Part shown: piece by piece, positions 45,526 through 53,194 of the stretch | Position numbering within the stretch: position 1 is the stretch's first letter | Layout of the letters: the number at the start of each line of letters is the position of its first letter | Assembly (NCBI RefSeq): GCF_900606115.1 | Contig: NZ_UWPJ01000014.1 | Location: 1 to 64,000, forward strand | Reading direction: 5' to 3' | DNA: 64,000 nt | DNA from: Pigmentiphaga humi | Lineage (GTDB): Bacteria; Pseudomonadota; Gammaproteobacteria; Burkholderiales; Burkholderiaceae_B | Notes under the pieces: generated by a model | What the model was told of the DNA's origin: nothing | The model's input: only the letters and a program-made list of their open reading frames with translations | Databases searched by the model: none | Translations under genes and position numbers: made by a program

Positions 45526-45723
45526 ACCCTATTGCAGCAGGCTTCGTCCGCCCCCGGCATGGCGCGAAGCGCAACTGTAACGACATCCCATGTCCGCGCC
45601 GCCTTTGCCCGCAAATGCCGGGGATACCCTACATGCTTTGATAAACATCCACACCTTAAGAAAAGCCCCTGCCCTGGCGAGGCGGCGGAAACTGGACGTT
45701 CTAGGCTAACTGGAGATCCGTCC

Positions 45724-46239
45724 ATGAAAACCATGCAAACGCTGTTGATCGCCGGGACACTCTCGGCAGCCCTGGCCGCTTGCGCCGGCCCGGAACGCGA
45801 GGCACCCGCAGAAATGACCGTTTCGCCGCAATCGGTCACCTCCGACCAATTGCAGCGCTTCACCAACGCCGCGCGAAAGGTCACGGCAATTTCCCAGGAG
45901 TATGCGCCGCGCACGCAAGGCATGCGGTCCGACCAGGCCACACTGCTCGAGCAGGAAGCCAACGGACGCAAGGCGCACGCCGTATGGAGCGAAGGGCTGA
46001 CCGTGCCCGAATTCAACGCCATCAACACCGCCGTCCAGCAGGACCCGGCGCTGATGAGACGCTACGGCGAATTGACATGGGGCGGATCGGCGGCTCCCAG
46101 CGGCGGCGCCGGCTACCCGCCTCCGCCTCCTCCGGGCGGCTCGATGGGGGGACCGGGCTACTCGCCCCCGCCCGCAGGCGGCCCGGGCGGCATGGGACAA
46201 CCCGGAACCATGGGCGGTCCAGGCATGAGACCGCGCTAA
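45724..46239 (+). CDS. DUF4168-family lipoprotein
   Basis: A 171-residue predicted lipoprotein. The signal ends in the lipobox LAAC (Cys near residue 20). Residues 38-118 match the DUF4168 pattern (QLQRFTNAARKVTAISQEY, LLEQEANGRKAHAV, GLTVPEFNAI, QQDPALMRRY). The last 50 residues are a Pro/Gly repeat region (PPPPPPGG, GGPG). Start 45724 is the ATG just before the signal peptide. Role unknown; the family is found in envelope and stress contexts. Confidence 0.8.
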   Translation: MKTMQTLLIAGTLSAALAACAGPEREAPAEMTVSPQSVTSDQLQRFTNAARKVTAISQEYAPRTQGMRSDQATLLEQEANGRKAHAVWSEGLTVPEFNAINTAVQQDPALMRRYGELTWGGSAAPSGGAGYPPPPPPGGSMGGPGYSPPPAGGPGGMGQPGTMGGPGMRPR

Positions 46240-46262
46240 GCGCACCGACTCGGTCTGAATCG

Positions 46263-46302
46263 GGGGCACTGCGGATCCGGCTTGGGCGGTCCGTCAGTGC
46301 CG
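46263..46302. repeat. Fragment of the structured repeat, copy 10
   Basis: Only the GGCACTGCGGATCCGGCTT part and a changed right arm (GGTCCGTCAGTGCC) remain; the CCGGC/GCCGG pairing is broken and the TAGGGG edge is missing. It follows the DUF4168 gene by 23 nt, in the opposite orientation to the usual rule. It appears to be a decayed copy. Confidence 0.65.
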
Positions 46303-46393
46303 GTCTCCTGCGCATACCGGCCAATCCGCCGCACCGCCCTTGACATACCGCCCGGCAGGCATGCCCCGCCAGGTAAATGCAGGAGCATAGAAA

Positions 46394-46837
46394 ATGAGCA
46401 CTTCCCTCCGGCCACGGCGCTCCGTGGTCGCCAATGCCCTCTACGGCGTTCTGAATCCGATCCCGTTCGGCTTTTTCGTCGGCGCGCTGATTTTCGACGT
46501 CGTCTATGCCAACACGGCCGTCATGCTCTGGATGAAGGGCGCCGCCTGGCTGATCGCGCTCGGTCTCGTGTTCGCCATCATTCCCCGCATCGTCAACCTC
46601 GTCCAGGTCTGGATCACCTCGAGGCGCGCGGCGCTGCCGGGCGAACGGCGGGACTTCTGGATCAATCTGGTCGCCATCGTAGTGGCGATTTTCAATGCGT
46701 TCGTGCATAGCCGAGACGCATATTCGGTGGTGCCGGCGGGCGTCTGGCTGTCGGCCATTACCGTCGCGTTGCTTGCAATCGCGCAAGTATTGGCGGCGGT
46801 CGACAATACCCGGTTGATCTGGAGGGTCGAGCCATGA
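46394..46837 (+). CDS. DUF2231-type membrane protein
   Basis: A 147-residue inner-membrane protein with four hydrophobic segments (about residues 18-40, 48-70, 88-104 and 117-136). The NPIPFGFFVGALIFDV block near the first helix is typical of the DUF2231 family. Its stop overlaps the next gene's start by 4 bp. Pairing with a secreted sorbosone-dehydrogenase-like protein suggests a small redox unit, because DUF2231 proteins often accompany cytochrome- or quinoprotein-type enzymes. Confidence 0.8.
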   Translation: MSTSLRPRRSVVANALYGVLNPIPFGFFVGALIFDVVYANTAVMLWMKGAAWLIALGLVFAIIPRIVNLVQVWITSRRAALPGERRDFWINLVAIVVAIFNAFVHSRDAYSVVPAGVWLSAITVALLAIAQVLAAVDNTRLIWRVEP

Positions 46838-48144
46838 ACCAGCGTCGCAAGCTGACCTTTCTTGCCCTGTGCCTGAGCGCCGCCCTGAGTGCTTGCAGCG
46901 ACGGAGCCAAGTACGATCCGCCGCAGCAGTCCGGCGCACAGCCGCCGTTACCCGAACAGAAGCATTTCCTGCTGCCGCCCATGCAGGTGCCCGAAGGAGT
47001 GGGCTGGAAGGACGGCCAGACGCCCAAGGTGGCGGAGGGCATGAAGATCGAGAAGATCGCCGGCGACCTGCAGCATCCGCGCCAATTGCTCACGCTTCCC
47101 AACGGCGATGTGCTCGTGGTGGAGGCCAACGGTCCGGGACAGGAGCCGACGACGACGCCCAAGCAGTTGATCGCCGGCATGGTCAAGGGGCAGTCGGGCA
47201 AAGGAGGCAAGGGTGGAAACCGCATTACGCTGCTGCGCAAGACCAGCGGCGGCGAATGGGAAAAACACGTATTCCTGGAGAACCTGCACTCGCCGTTCGG
47301 CGTGCAGCTGATCGGCGATACGCTGTATGTGGCCAATACGGGCGCCATCGTCAAATATCCGTATACGGCCGGCGCGACGCGGATCACGGCGCCGGGCGTG
47401 GAACTGGCCGACCTGCCCGACACCATCAACCACCACTGGACCAAGGCGCTGCTGGCCAGTGCGGACGGCAGCAAGCTCTATGTGGGCGTGGGATCCAACA
47501 GCAACATCGGCGAGAACGGGCTCGACGTCGAATACCGCCGGGCGACTGTGCTGGAAGTGGACGTAGCGACCGGCGCCAGCCGCGTCTACGCCGCCGGCAT
47601 CCGCAATCCGACCGGGCTGCACTGGGAACCGGCCAGCGGCAAGCTATGGGCCATCGCCAACGAACGGGACGAAATCGGCGCGGACCTCGTGCCCGACTAC
47701 CTGACGTCGGTGCAGGACGGCGGCTTCTACGGCTGGCCCTATAGCTACTACGGCAGGCACCTCGACACGCGCGTGAAAGAGCAGCGTCCGGATCTCGTCG
47801 ACAAGGCCATCGTGCCGGACTATGCCATCGGCTCGCACGTGGCGCCGCTGGGCCTCTGGTTCTCGCAGGACAATGCCCTGCCCGCGAAATACCACGGCGG
47901 CGCGTTCATTTCCGAGCATGGCAGCTGGGATCGATCGCCGTTGAGCGGCTACGAAGTGGTTTTCGTCGCTTTCAAAGACGGCAAGCCTGTCGGGCAGCCC
48001 GAGTCCGTGGTCACCGGCTTTTACTCTGACGACCACAAGCAGCTTTACGGGGCGCCGGTCGGCCTGACTCAGGACAACAGCGGCGCGCTGCTGGTGGCGG
48101 ACGACGTCGGCAACGCGGTGTGGAGGGTGACTGCGGCGAACTGA
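46834..48144 (+). CDS. PQQ-type sorbosone dehydrogenase-like lipoprotein
   Basis: A 436-residue predicted lipoprotein (LSACSD lipobox, Cys near residue 21) with a six-bladed beta-propeller like soluble aldose and sorbosone dehydrogenases. Repeated blade motifs include GIRNPTGLHWEP, NERDEIGADLVPDY, GGFYGWPYSYYG and HGSWDRSPLSGYEVV. Such enzymes oxidise sugars or aldehydes with PQQ in the periplasm. The gene is coupled by a 4-bp overlap to the DUF2231 gene. PQQ synthesis genes are not in the window. Confidence 0.87.
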   Translation: MNQRRKLTFLALCLSAALSACSDGAKYDPPQQSGAQPPLPEQKHFLLPPMQVPEGVGWKDGQTPKVAEGMKIEKIAGDLQHPRQLLTLPNGDVLVVEANGPGQEPTTTPKQLIAGMVKGQSGKGGKGGNRITLLRKTSGGEWEKHVFLENLHSPFGVQLIGDTLYVANTGAIVKYPYTAGATRITAPGVELADLPDTINHHWTKALLASADGSKLYVGVGSNSNIGENGLDVEYRRATVLEVDVATGASRVYAAGIRNPTGLHWEPASGKLWAIANERDEIGADLVPDYLTSVQDGGFYGWPYSYYGRHLDTRVKEQRPDLVDKAIVPDYAIGSHVAPLGLWFSQDNALPAKYHGGAFISEHGSWDRSPLSGYEVVFVAFKDGKPVGQPESVVTGFYSDDHKQLYGAPVGLTQDNSGALLVADDVGNAVWRVTAAN

Positions 48145-48214
48145 GTCTCGATCTGAATCGTCGCCCCACCAATGGGCCGAAATGCCCGTCCCTGCGCAAC
48201 CGTGAACCGACCCC

Positions 48215-48293
48215 GGGCACAGCGGATCCGGCTCTGCCGGTCCGCCAGTGCCGCCCCCTCGAGGGGGCGCGCGAAGCGCGTAGGGGTGGGCTT
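48215..48293 (-). repeat. Structured repeat, copy 11, next to an sRNA terminator
   Basis: A simple-form copy, 71 nt after the plus-strand sorbosone-dehydrogenase-like gene but oriented for a minus-strand unit. Its edge (TAGGGGTGGGCTTCCCTT) lies 9 nt from the terminator of RNA A, which is transcribed on the minus strand, so the orientation rule holds if RNA A is real. Confidence 0.85.
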
Positions 48294-48301
48294 CCCTTCA
48301 T

Positions 48302-48442
48302 AAAAAAAACCCGAAGCCGCGAGGCTTCGGGTTAATCCACCAAAGGAGGAGGTGGAGGAGACACCGGTAGATGGGCTTTGCGGGGCTATCCGACGATGCC
48401 GAGGGGCCCGAGGCCGTGTCGACATACAAAGCGTCATCCGTT
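48302..48442 (-). ncRNA. Twin small RNA A with anti-Shine-Dalgarno-like loop
   Basis: A predicted 141-nt transcript. It has an upstream promoter TTGCAA-N17-TATAAT. A CCACC/GGUGG hairpin (48337-48341 with 48351-48355) exposes UCCUCCUUU in its 9-nt loop. A terminator follows: an 11-bp stem (48308-48333 pairing AACCCGAAGCC with GGCTTCGGGTT, loop GCGA) and a run of eight U. The body is almost identical to RNA B 430 bp away. A short frame beginning MTLCMST could be read in both, but it has no Shine-Dalgarno sequence and diverges after a 1-nt indel. Confidence 0.72.
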
Positions 48443-48448
48443 GACTGA

Positions 48449-48477
48449 ATTATAGAGGCACACATGGTGCATTGCAA
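48449..48477 (-). promoter_or_regulatory. Promoter of RNA A
   Basis: Minus strand: -35 TTGCAA (48477-48472), 17-bp spacer, -10 TATAAT (48454-48449, a perfect consensus). Predicted start near 48442. Confidence 0.7.
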
Positions 48478-48732
48478 GAGTTCTTTTGCAGAAAATCCAC
48501 CATACGAAGTATCATTTCAAGATATAAAATTCTATACAAAACAAATACTTATATCTTTATCAGCACAGCTTTTCCGGAAAATTCATCCGAAATAGCTGGA
48601 AACAAAAAGCTTTCATGGCCGAGCACACTGGCGACCTCGGTTGATGCGCTGCATCGCAACAATTCATTTCTCCCCTATTCCGCCCACACCGATACGCAGC
48701 ACAGGCACCGCGCCGCCAGGTCGATCGCACGC
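48478..48732. other. AT-rich spacer between the two RNA loci
   Basis: About 255 bp, with 48480-48640 clearly richer in A and T than its surroundings (for example TATAAAATTCTATACAAAAC). No gene with a Shine-Dalgarno sequence or family match was found. The base composition suggests an old insertion or a regulatory region. Confidence 0.4.
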
Positions 48733-48875
48733 AAAAAAAAGCCCGAAGCCTGTAGGCTTCGGGCTAATCCACCAAAGGAGGAGGGTGGAGGAGACACCGG
48801 TAGATGGGCTTTGCGGGGCTATCCGACGATGTCGAGGGGCCCGAGGCCATGTCGACATACAAAGCGTCATCTGTT
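48733..48875 (-). ncRNA. Twin small RNA B with anti-Shine-Dalgarno-like loop
   Basis: A predicted 143-nt transcript with a promoter TTGCGT-N17-TATAAT. The CCACC/GGUGG hairpin (48769-48773 with 48784-48788) carries CUCCUCCUUU in its loop. The terminator pairs AGCCCGAAGCC with GGCTTCGGGCT around loop TGTA, ending in eight U. Differences from RNA A in the body are few, while the terminator stem differs by a paired change (AACCCG/CGGGTT versus AGCCCG/CGGGCT), so structure is conserved. Confidence 0.72.
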
Positions 48876-48881
48876 GATTCG

Positions 48882-48910
48882 ATTATATGGAGATCATTTG
48901 TGCGACGCAA
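48882..48910 (-). promoter_or_regulatory. Promoter of RNA B
   Basis: Minus strand: -35 TTGCGT (48910-48905), 17-bp spacer, -10 TATAAT (48887-48882). It has the same spacing and the same -10 as the promoter of RNA A. Confidence 0.7.
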
Positions 48911-49193
48911 GAACTTCCTAGGGTTGTTGCTTAAGTACAAAAACGGATGCTTCGCACCAGAGAAACATCATTAAGAATCAACTACTTAGGAAAATCAACC
49001 CGCTTATCCCCGCTGAACCAAGGTGTTTCCGATGCGCAACACCTACGATCCGGCTTGGAGCTGGCCCAGTGCTGCCTATTTATTTTGCAATGCAGCATTC
49101 ATCTCGCCAGCAAGCGCCGTTCCATGCCTGCTCCCGCCAGCCGCTATGATCGAGCCTGATCCGATTCTTATCTACCTGCAGCGCGAGGAAATT

Positions 49194-49619
49194 ATGGAAT
49201 GCACCGTAAGCTGGGGCGGCCCTCAAGGCATGCTATTTACGGCCCAGACTGGCAGCGGCCACGTCGCCGTGATGGACGGCGCGCCCGATGGCGGCGGCAA
49301 CAACCTGGCCCCCCGCCCGATGGAATTGGTTTTGGCCGGAACCGGCGGCTGCACCGCCTATGACGTCGTGCTGATCCTGAAACGCGGCCGGCACGCGGTG
49401 CAGGGCTGCACCGTCGCCATGCAGGCCGAGCGGGCCGAGACCGACCCCAAAGTCTTTACCAAGATCCATTGCGCCTTCACGGTCACGGGCAAGAACCTGC
49501 CCGCCGCAGCGGTCGAACGCGCCGTGCAGCTCTCCCACGAGAAATACTGCTCGGCATCGGCGATGCTGGAAAAAACCGCGCAGATGACCTGGTCGGTCGA
49601 GATCGTCGAAACGGCGTAG
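49194..49619 (+). CDS. OsmC family protein
   Basis: A 141-residue peroxiredoxin-like protein of the OsmC/Ohr fold that detoxifies organic peroxides or has a related thiol role. The two conserved cysteines are in GTGGCTAYDV (about residue 59) and EKYCSASAM (about residue 122). ATG 49194 is chosen because GAGGAA precedes it; the upstream extension lacks family similarity. It converges with coq7, with 7 bp between the stops. Confidence 0.92.
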   Translation: MECTVSWGGPQGMLFTAQTGSGHVAVMDGAPDGGGNNLAPRPMELVLAGTGGCTAYDVVLILKRGRHAVQGCTVAMQAERAETDPKVFTKIHCAFTVTGKNLPAAAVERAVQLSHEKYCSASAMLEKTAQMTWSVEIVETA

Positions 49620-49626
49620 CGGCCGA

Positions 49627-50304
49627 TCAGATGTAATAGGCGGTCGAGGTCATCAGCCTGGAGGCGCCGCGCATGGCCGCGCGCACGGGCGCGGGCAAGG
49701 CCGCGCCGCCTTGCTGCTCGGCCGTGATGCGATGCTGGCGCTCGTCCGCCGCCATCTGTTCGACGATGGCGCGCGAGCGCGCATCCTGCGCGGGCAAGGC
49801 ATCCAGATGTCCGTCCAGGTGCTGCTCCACCTGGCGCTCGGTCTCGGCCATGAAGCCGAGATTCCATGCCACCCCCGCCTTCCCGGCCACCATGCCCAGG
49901 CCGAATGCGCCCGCATACCACAGCGGGTTGAGCAGGCTGGTGCGGCTGCGCAGCTCGCGCAGCCGCTGGTCCAGCCATGCCAGGTGATCCGTTTCCTCCT
50001 CGGCGGCGCGCAGAAATACTTCGCGCGTGCCGGGATGGCGGCACACCAGCGCCTGCCCCCGGTACAAGGCCTGGGCGCATACCTCGCCCACGTGGTTGAC
50101 CCGCATCAGCCCGGCGGCATGCCGCCGCTCGGACGCCGACATTTCCGCAGGATCCGGCTCGCCCGGCATGGCGCGGGCCGCCGCGTCCGCGGGATTGGGC
50201 CGTTGCGGCGCGACGGCGCCGCCCAGGACGCGCACCGCGCGATCGGCCTCGCCCAGCACGCGATCCAGCAGAGAAGAACGACGAAAAGAGGCGGTTGCGG
50301 TCAT
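49627..50304 (-). CDS. coq7: 2-polyprenyl-3-methyl-6-methoxy-1,4-benzoquinone monooxygenase (DMQ hydroxylase)
   Basis: A 225-residue membrane-associated di-iron hydroxylase of ubiquinone synthesis. The iron ligands lie in two duplicated helices: [21 protein letters not shown] (E-x2-H) and ADERQHR (E-x2-H). Start 50304 begins the family sequence (MTATASFRR). The N-terminal 80 residues are less conserved and Ala/Pro-rich. Confidence 0.93.
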   Translation of the reverse strand: MTATASFRRSSLLDRVLGEADRAVRVLGGAVAPQRPNPADAAARAMPGEPDPAEMSASERRHAAGLMRVNHVGEVCAQALYRGQALVCRHPGTREVFLRAAEEETDHLAWLDQRLRELRSRTSLLNPLWYAGAFGLGMVAGKAGVAWNLGFMAETERQVEQHLDGHLDALPAQDARSRAIVEQMAADERQHRITAEQQGGAALPAPVRAAMRGASRLMTSTAYYI

Positions 50305-50507
50305 GGGAAAAACTCCGAGCCGGATCGATGCCGGAAACGATGAACGTAGCTCCCAGAGTATAGGCAATCCCCATTCGTTGCTCCCAAGCAACAAAAAGGG
50401 AAGATTTCAGGGCTGTCATTTTCGCCACATCTTGCCTCGTCATCCTTGCGGCCGAGCACTGAAGAAATGCCTTGCGTGCCACCTGACAAATCACTCGGAG
50501 TACTGAC

Positions 50508-51542
50508 TTGAAAAAGACCCTCATCGCCGCCGCGCTGCTGACTGGCTTCGCCGGCGCCGCCCATGCCCAGAGCAATGTGACGCTGTACGGGATCGTCGAC
50601 ATGGGCTACGTGTACGATAAGTCCGACGGCTCGTCGGGAACCAGCAAGCTCGACAGCGGCGCGCTCGGCAGCTCGCGCTTCGGCCTGCGCGGCACGGAAG
50701 ACCTGGGCAACGGCCTGAAGGCCAACTTCCAGCTCGAGAACGGCTTCAAGGCCGACACCGGCGACATGGGCACCGCCAATACCCTGTTCGACCGCGCCTC
50801 CTGGGTCGGCGTGTCGGGCAGCTTCGGTGAAGTCCGCCTGGGTCGCCAGGATTCGCTGGGCTTCAACTGGTTCCGCGGCGCCGTCAACCCGTTCGGCAAC
50901 TCCTACCTGCAAGGCCAGAGCGCGACGATCTTCAACGTCCGGGGCCCTGCCGACCGCTTCAGCAACAGCGCCTTCTACTACTCGCCCAAGTTCAGCGGCT
51001 TCCAGGGCGGCGTCGGCTATAGCTTCAACACGTCCGCCGGCGAAACCACGGGCAACGACGGCGACAACAGCGCCTACTCGCTCGGCCTGCGCTACAACGC
51101 CGGCCCGCTGCTGGCCGTGCTGACCTATGAACAGCAGAACGGCGCGGACAACACTCCCGCCCAGGCCGACATCAAGAACCTGCAACTGGGCGCGGTCTAC
51201 GACTTCGGCATGGTCAAGCTGCACGCCGGCTACGGCCAGATCCGCAATGCCAACTACGCGCAAAACGCCAAGAAGCAGAACGCCTACCTGATCGGCGTGT
51301 CCGTGCCGTTCGGCGCCAGCACCGTTCTCGCCACCTACCAGCGCGTGGACAACGCCAACCTCAACGCCGGCAAGGCCGACAAGGACATCGGCGGCTTCTC
51401 GGTGGCCTACAACTACGCGCTGTCCAAGCGCACCACCCTGTACGCGCTGTTCAACCAGTACAGCGACATCGTGACTCGCGTCGACAACGGCCAGTTGGGC
51501 GACCGTCGCCAGTTCGCGGTAGGCGTGCAACACAAGTTCTAA
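50508..51542 (+). CDS. Gram-negative trimeric porin 1
   Basis: A 344-residue outer-membrane 16-strand beta-barrel channel (porin_4 / OmpC-like of Burkholderiales). A TTG start is preceded by GGAG. The signal peptide is cleaved after AHA (residue 20), and the mature protein starts QSNVTLYGIVDMGY. GLRGTEDLGNGLKANFQLE and the loop-3 region follow; the C-terminus ends ...VGVQHKF with the BAM-recognised terminal Phe. A strong terminator follows the gene. Confidence 0.94.
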   Translation: MKKTLIAAALLTGFAGAAHAQSNVTLYGIVDMGYVYDKSDGSSGTSKLDSGALGSSRFGLRGTEDLGNGLKANFQLENGFKADTGDMGTANTLFDRASWVGVSGSFGEVRLGRQDSLGFNWFRGAVNPFGNSYLQGQSATIFNVRGPADRFSNSAFYYSPKFSGFQGGVGYSFNTSAGETTGNDGDNSAYSLGLRYNAGPLLAVLTYEQQNGADNTPAQADIKNLQLGAVYDFGMVKLHAGYGQIRNANYAQNAKKQNAYLIGVSVPFGASTVLATYQRVDNANLNAGKADKDIGGFSVAYNYALSKRTTLYALFNQYSDIVTRVDNGQLGDRRQFAVGVQHKF

Positions 51543-51612
51543 AGTCCTGGCGGCCCGGGCGCACGGGTCCGTGCCCAGGCCGCCGAAGCACCTCCTTCAG
51601 CGGAAAAGCTTT

Positions 51613-51647
51613 CCCGCCTTCGTTGCATGCCGGAGGCGGGATTTTTT
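51613..51647 (+). terminator. Intrinsic terminator after porin 1
   Basis: CCCGCCT (51613-51619) pairs with AGGCGGG (51634-51640), followed by ATTTTTT. It stands 71 nt after the porin stop. The 240 bp after it form the porin 2 leader region. Confidence 0.8.
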
Positions 51648-51753
51648 ATGCGGCGTCTCAAAAAAACGACGACTTCCGTAAGAATTAGTAAAAACCCGAG
51701 GTCTGAAAGCCTTTAAGCCTTGGTAGAAACCCGTATTTTTTGCTGCAATGTCT

Positions 51754-51778
51754 CCAGCTTCCTACCAGGAAGCGCTGG
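51754..51778 (+). promoter_or_regulatory. Hairpin in the porin 2 leader
   Basis: CCAGC-TTCCT-ACC-AGGAA-GCGCTGG, an inverted repeat with a 5-bp inner stem and outer arms joined by a small bulge, about 110 nt before the porin 2 start. There is no T-tract. It may be a structured 5' UTR of the kind targeted by small RNAs in porin mRNAs; this is an inference. Confidence 0.4.
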
Positions 51779-51887
51779 TTTACCCGCGGCGGACAGACAC
51801 CCGGCGATGGATCGCGCAGTCCATCAGCCCGTCGCAACCACCCCCGCTGCTGCCTCGGGAAACCAGGTAATCATGGAGATTTTTGCA

Positions 51888-52910
51888 ATGAAGAAGACTC
51901 TGATCGCTGCCGCCGTCCTGGCCGGCATGGCCGGCACCGCGCAAGCGCAAAGCTCGGTGACCCTGTACGGTGTGATGGACATGGGGTACCTGTACTCCAA
52001 GACCGACGGCTTGAAAGCCCGCAGCGCACTCGACAGCGGCCTGCAAAGCGACTCCCGCTTCGGCCTGCGCGGCACGGAAGACCTGGGCAACGGCCTGAAG
52101 GCCAACTTCCTGCTGGAAGCCGGCATCAACGCCGACGACGGCACCACCAGCCAGTCCGGCCTGTTCAACCGCCAGTCGTGGGTCGGCCTGTCGTCCAACA
52201 ACTTCGGCGAACTGCGCCTGGGCCGCCAATTCATCCTGGGCTCGCAATTCTTCACCAACATCGACCCGTTCGGCACGACCTTCCGCCAGGCCGGCATGGG
52301 CTCGACCTTCATCGCCGCCAACCAGGTCCGCAACAGCAACAGCGTGATGTACTTCACGCCGGTGTGGTCCGGCGTCCAGGCCGGCATTGGCTACAGCTTC
52401 AACCGTTCGTCGACCGAAACCCCGGTCAGCGGCACCAACAACCGCGCCATCACCTCCGGCGTGCGCTATGCCAACGGCCCCATCGAAGTGGCCCTGACCT
52501 ATGACCAGGTCGAGCCCGCCACCGGCGGCAACGTCGGCCGTGCCACCCAGCTGGGCGGCACCTACGACTTCGGCGTGGTCAAGCTGCACGCGGCGGTTGC
52601 CGACCAGCGCAACGTCGCGGTCAACGTCGGCGACGTCCCGGGCTGGAACGGCCGCTACGCCAAGAAGACCCTGTCGTACATGGTCGGCGCCTCGGCGCCG
52701 GTCGGTACCGGCTCGCTGTTCGCGTCCTACCAGAAGGCCAAGGACTGGGACATCAAGGGCTTCAGCGTCGGCTACACCTACCCGCTGTCGCGCCGCACCA
52801 ACGCCTATGCGTTCTACAGCGACATCGACAACGTCGGCAACTACGGCCAGGCCGCGGCCCGCGACGTCGGCACCCGCCAGCTCGGCGTGGGCCTGCGCCA
52901 CTCGTTCTAA
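51888..52910 (+). CDS. Gram-negative trimeric porin 2
   Basis: A 340-residue porin, paralogous to porin 1. ATG 51888 has GGAG 9 nt upstream and begins MKKTLIAAAVLAG; the signal is cleaved after AQA, and the mature protein starts QSSVTLYGVMDMGYLY. It shares GLRGTEDLGNGLKANF with porin 1, but the external loops differ. It ends GLRHSF with the terminal Phe. A composite repeat begins at its stop codon. Confidence 0.94.
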   Translation: MKKTLIAAAVLAGMAGTAQAQSSVTLYGVMDMGYLYSKTDGLKARSALDSGLQSDSRFGLRGTEDLGNGLKANFLLEAGINADDGTTSQSGLFNRQSWVGLSSNNFGELRLGRQFILGSQFFTNIDPFGTTFRQAGMGSTFIAANQVRNSNSVMYFTPVWSGVQAGIGYSFNRSSTETPVSGTNNRAITSGVRYANGPIEVALTYDQVEPATGGNVGRATQLGGTYDFGVVKLHAAVADQRNVAVNVGDVPGWNGRYAKKTLSYMVGASAPVGTGSLFASYQKAKDWDIKGFSVGYTYPLSRRTNAYAFYSDIDNVGNYGQAAARDVGTRQLGVGLRHSF

Positions 52911-53075
52911 GAGGAAGGCCCACCCCCTACCCGCTTACGCGGGCCCGGCATGGTGGGCCCCCAGCCGCTACGCGGCAGCCCCCCGAGGGAGCCTGGGCCC
53001 GCCTAGGGGCGGCCCGGCGCCGGGCCCAGGGGGGGCGGCGCTGGCGGACCGGCAGAGCCGGATCCGCTGCGCCCG
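52911..53075 (+). repeat. Composite structured repeat, copy 12
   Basis: A composite form in the sense of the plus-strand porin, beginning at the base after the TAA stop (GAGGAAGGCCCACCCCCTACCC edge). It contains the extra module (CCGCTACGCGG, GGGCCCGCC, GGCCCGGCGCCGGGCCC) and ends with CCGGC-AGA-GCCGGATCC. It fills most of the gap before the efflux operon. Confidence 0.85.
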
Positions 53076-53194
53076 GGGTCTCCCCTGTGCACGAGCAGCA
53101 CAGGGGAACAGAATTCATCACGCATTTCGATTACGCTAGCGAGACGTTCAAGCACCATAACGCGGCCAACGGCCGCCTGCCCCTCTTCGCTCGC

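Noticed and set aside
46239-46320. Repeat fragment 46263-46302 as an intrinsic terminator of the DUF4168 gene
   Set aside because: The stem is broken and no T-tract follows.
48664-48870. A small protein beginning MTLCMST encoded by both RNA loci
   Set aside because: No Shine-Dalgarno sequence, the two frames part after a 1-nt indel, and the changes keep RNA stems rather than residues. Kept only as an alternative.
28-53075. Repeats as CRISPR or insertion-sequence ends
   Set aside because: Copies are kilobases apart, unpaired, without spacers, transposase genes or target-site duplications.
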